Positions 62,401 to 64,000 of a DNA stretch of 64,000 nt are shown piece by piece. The DNA lies in assembly GCF_009905215.1 (NCBI RefSeq), contig NZ_CP047593.1, positions 1,554,900 to 1,618,899 of the forward strand. The letters are read 5' to 3'. A program made the translations under genes and the position numbers. The notes beneath the pieces are model-generated. The model was given only the letters and a program-made list of their open reading frames with translations. It was not told the origin of the DNA and did not search any database. The stretch comes from Tichowtungia aerotolerans. GTDB lineage: Bacteria > Verrucomicrobiota > Kiritimatiellia > Kiritimatiellales > Tichowtungiaceae. Position 1 is the stretch's first letter, and every line of letters begins with the position of its first letter.

Positions 62401-62557
62401 CACCGGTAACACGATTGTTGCAGCTGAAGAGATCGCGATTAAGTTGGATAATGTCAGGGATCTATTGATTTCCAGTAATGAATATCTGAATACAAATTTT
62501 AATTTCTTGGCTGATCCTGTTTATCAGACAAATTCGATTAATATCATGATTCAATGA
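59435..62557 (+). CDS. Secreted beta-helix enzyme fused to two novel domains
   Basis: 1040 aa with signal peptide (WLVSAFLWMHSVAGA). Two tandem copies of the ~220-aa domain (IAIWLDDG from nt about 59568; VNVWLDDG from about 60246), then a parallel beta-helix (from DFGAVGDGVTDD, residue about 500) closely related to the 51591 protein: PRQASFRLKHC against PRQAAIRVKHC, and PQRRHAVLVRSPDG against PQRRHAVLTRSIDG. Probably the same or similar glycan activity (GH110/GH28-like) with added substrate-binding modules. Shine-Dalgarno GAGGA. Confidence 0.82.
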   Translation: MAWENKIKRWGAWLVSAFLWMHSVAGAMMVVLTTGTGSDAQAEQIAIWLDDGSQAPGSTSTGQDYANLRDASWDVPATLENGLSDIGAAVMTVRMVGFNVNGNSRQLTTGGGNGLAVKTGSNNYWMDGINHEGAAFQFTFYSDLAKTDEVSGVGIVFDSLCLRTASSDLALDAFAGFGQLTVDGTFDTSTVSLGDVRMTSQADSMMAFVSDKNLTPENFSGTGWYTVNASQEVVFTEKDTFWVRRKNMSDASDSAFQIGGITFHVYRKGLVNVWLDDGASAPGSTSDGQSFANQRNANWNVYATSENGLADIGAAVMAVRLVSFMSAGYSRESTTGGGSGLSVRSGSNSFWMDALNYEGAAFMLYFYEDLAKTTPITDVNITFKSLCVRTANANLALDVYAGNGGVSLASNPNDSSSVTLGGNVLEYTSDSANSFAEETGLAPSGFSRTGFYTVHGNDTATFQSGDTFWVRRKNTGGASDAAFQLAGLSFTIQRPVSVHDFGAVGDGVTDDIEAVVNAVKSVRADGPGAILTFEAEKTYKLGLRENSIFQIDLLGASHLTINGNGSTLLNTPRQASFRLKHCNGVTVKNFKIKQSPLAFTQGVITNINSVAGTFEMTLMRYFPDLPTDTQRTAMGVDYWDWGAILDPDLKYIRWGTYNHYYINSITNIGPRRYQVTVEPEFASGLAGARNGDVFVQPIQWNYQDRLAAIDGNRYSPNIHVTLSEDCLLEDITLYSGRSSMCNLVDYNYGLITYRNFRVEVPPSEPIRFVSNWRGGFNCKNNRIGPVIENCHFESILDDSINMNQTPVMAAEIVSSTEFKMSPDGWTADEAQFFEGDQVMVFYPPTGVYTGPFTVASVDSDYPEMVTFFSSVPNVVTGTVAGVSATNATQFFNMDMCSRGFVVRGNSFGPQRRHAVLVRSPDGLIEGNAINGVGGNGIILENENVAGCREGPFPQNIVIQSNTVCSQWTPIRIAADSGSICTQPVTNIYITGNTIVAAEEIAIKLDNVRDLLISSNEYLNTNFNFLADPVYQTNSINIMIQ

Positions 62558-62579
62558 GTTTTAAAGGAATAAGGAGTAG

Positions 62580-64000
62580 ATGGAATCAGACGAAAAAAAT
62601 ATTGCAGGCCTATCGCATTGTGACTGGCCTGCAAAATGGATCGGACATGAGTGGGGACAGCCCTGTGCATTGCTTCGTCAATCGGTTTTGGTAAATAAAC
62701 CTGTGCGAACCGCTCGCATTCATGCCACAGCATTGGGGTTGTTCGAATTGCGGCTCAACGGAAAAAAAGTCGGAAACAGTGAACTGTTGCCGGGTTGGAC
62801 CGATTACCGTAAACGGGTTTACTCTCATTCATTTGATATAACCGATCGGATTGTTTCCGGTGAAAATGTGATCGGCGGCATGGTTGCGCCCGGCTGGTTT
62901 GCCGGGCATATCGGCTGCTTCGGCGATAAAGGTTTCTACGGGCGCGATCCGTGGTTTTCCGCTGTGCTCAAACTCGACTATGAGGACGGCACATCCGGGG
63001 AACTTGTCACCGATCCAGCTTGGAAGGCTTCTGCAGGCGCGGTTGTCGGCGCGGACCTGCTGATGGGTGAAGAATACGATGCACGCAAGGAGATAGCCGG
63101 TTGGGACATGCCGGGCTTTGACGATACGGAGTGGAAAAATGCGGTATTGTTTCGTCCCGAAGAGGAAGTGCTGCCCGAGCGAATTGAGCCATACCCCGGC
63201 GTGCCGGTCCAAACAATTGCTGAACTTCCGGCACAAAGCATTACCGAACCAAAACCCGGCGTGTTTGTTTTTGATCTTGGCCAGAATATGGTCGGAGTGG
63301 TTCGTTTGAAATTGAGCGGCGTTCCTCGCGGAACCGAAATTATCTTAAAACACGGGGAGATGATTGAGCCGGAAGGAACCGTTTATACGGCGAACCTGCG
63401 TTCAGCCAGGGCCGTCGACCGTTACTTTGCCAAAGGTGATGACGAAGAAATCTGGCAGCCGCGCTTTACCTTTCACGGATTTCGATATGTTCAGCTTGAA
63501 GGGCTGCCTGCCGGAATCATTCCTCAGCTCGGCACCGTAACCGGTGTGGTGTGGATGTCCGGCCTGAACGAGACGGCATCGTTTGAATGCTCAAACGAAA
63601 AGGTCAACCGTCTGTTTGAAAACATTCGCTGGGGCTTCCGCGGCAACTATCTGGAAGTGCCGACCGACTGTCCGCAGCGCGACGAACGCCTCGGCTGGAC
63701 CGGTGATGTCCAAATCTTCATTCCTTCCGCCGCGTATCTCGCGGATATTCGTCCTTTTTATGAAAAATGGCTGGTGGATCTGCACGATGCACAGTGCCCG
63801 AACGGTGGCTATCCCGATGCTGCGCCGTTTCTCGGCCGTATGCATTATGCCAGTGCCGGGTGGGGTGATGCCGGAATCATCTGTCCGTACACCCTGTGGC
63901 AAATGTACGGCGACCTCGAATTTATCCGTCCGTGGTGGAATTCCATGAAAAAATACATGGAGTTGATCTGCACGGATGACAATCGCCACAATGGCCCGGC
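62580..64000 (+). CDS. GH78-type alpha-L-rhamnosidase, cut by the window end
   Basis: At least 473 residues; the frame is open to the right edge. Start ATG 62580 with Shine-Dalgarno AAGGAG, 22 nt after the preceding stop. No signal peptide. GH78 layout: N-terminal beta domains (WPAKWIGHEW; LRLNGKKVG), the conserved FVFDLGQNMVGVVRLKL block near 223-239, and DCPQRDERLGWTGDVQIF near 363-380, the family's catalytic signature. More canonical than the GH78 at 46367. It probably belongs to the LacI-linked cluster, which would release rhamnose. Confidence 0.88.
   Translation, partial: MESDEKNIAGLSHCDWPAKWIGHEWGQPCALLRQSVLVNKPVRTARIHATALGLFELRLNGKKVGNSELLPGWTDYRKRVYSHSFDITDRIVSGENVIGGMVAPGWFAGHIGCFGDKGFYGRDPWFSAVLKLDYEDGTSGELVTDPAWKASAGAVVGADLLMGEEYDARKEIAGWDMPGFDDTEWKNAVLFRPEEEVLPERIEPYPGVPVQTIAELPAQSITEPKPGVFVFDLGQNMVGVVRLKLSGVPRGTEIILKHGEMIEPEGTVYTANLRSARAVDRYFAKGDDEEIWQPRFTFHGFRYVQLEGLPAGIIPQLGTVTGVVWMSGLNETASFECSNEKVNRLFENIRWGFRGNYLEVPTDCPQRDERLGWTGDVQIFIPSAAYLADIRPFYEKWLVDLHDAQCPNGGYPDAAPFLGRMHYASAGWGDAGIICPYTLWQMYGDLEFIRPWWNSMKKYMELICTDDNRHNGP

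Overview
The window looks like a polysaccharide-degrading bacterium of the PVC group, most probably Kiritimatiellota (Pontiella-like). This is inferred from several Cys-type sulfatases, many glycoside hydrolases and lyases, secreted proteins ending in an Asp-rich calcium-loop tail, hybrid periplasmic-binding/AraC regulators, and PIG-L and NahK-like sugar-salvage enzymes. No rRNA, tRNA, CRISPR, transposase or phage gene was seen.

Layout. (1) 1-6.8 kb: a seven-gene, partly overlapping operon for N-acetylhexosamine salvage (ROK kinase, PIG-L deacetylase, NagB, two NahK-like kinases, an NDP-sugar epimerase and a nucleotidyltransferase). (2) 6.8-39 kb: a chondroitin-type regulon with two PL8 lyases, a GH2, a DUF2264 protein, two secreted LamG-type proteins, two putative hydrolases, a ribbon-helix-helix protein, a XylR-type regulator, a cytoplasmic sulfatase-sulfatase-GH29 fucosidase-CBM9 operon and a sodium/solute symporter. 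Twelve copies of one operator (TGTCGCAAAT-N12-TTGCGCA, half-sites 22 bp apart) lie in front of these genes. Eleven are oriented with the gene they precede, and most have a plausible -10 about 30 nt further on. (3) 39-49 kb: a LacZ-type GH2, a secreted putative hydrolase, a MerR regulator beside a stand-alone copy of its own effector module, and a GH78. (4) 49-64 kb: a LacI-family regulator divergent from a nucleoside-hydrolase-like gene, two paralogous parallel beta-helix proteins, a Tat-type sulfatase, an SGNH esterase, a catalytic-domain-free secreted protein and a GH78 cut by the window end. Three of these proteins carry five copies of a roughly 220-residue domain I do not recognise.

How it fits together (inference): lyases, sulfatases, the fucosidase and GalNAc salvage would together suit a fucosylated or ordinary chondroitin sulfate. 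Lyases cut the chain outside the cytoplasm, the symporter imports fragments, cytoplasmic sulfatases, GH29 and GH2 finish them, and the first operon routes the amino sugar to UDP-sugars and fructose-6-phosphate.

Two genome-wide signals stand out besides the operator array. A 17-bp palindrome, TTTCCA-N5-TGGAAA, occurs about 30 times, mostly inside genes, where it is read as FQxLE or SNxWK. It is nearly absent from 49-64 kb, suggesting that segment has a different history. Several families of short hairpin and text-like repeats fill the larger intergenic gaps.
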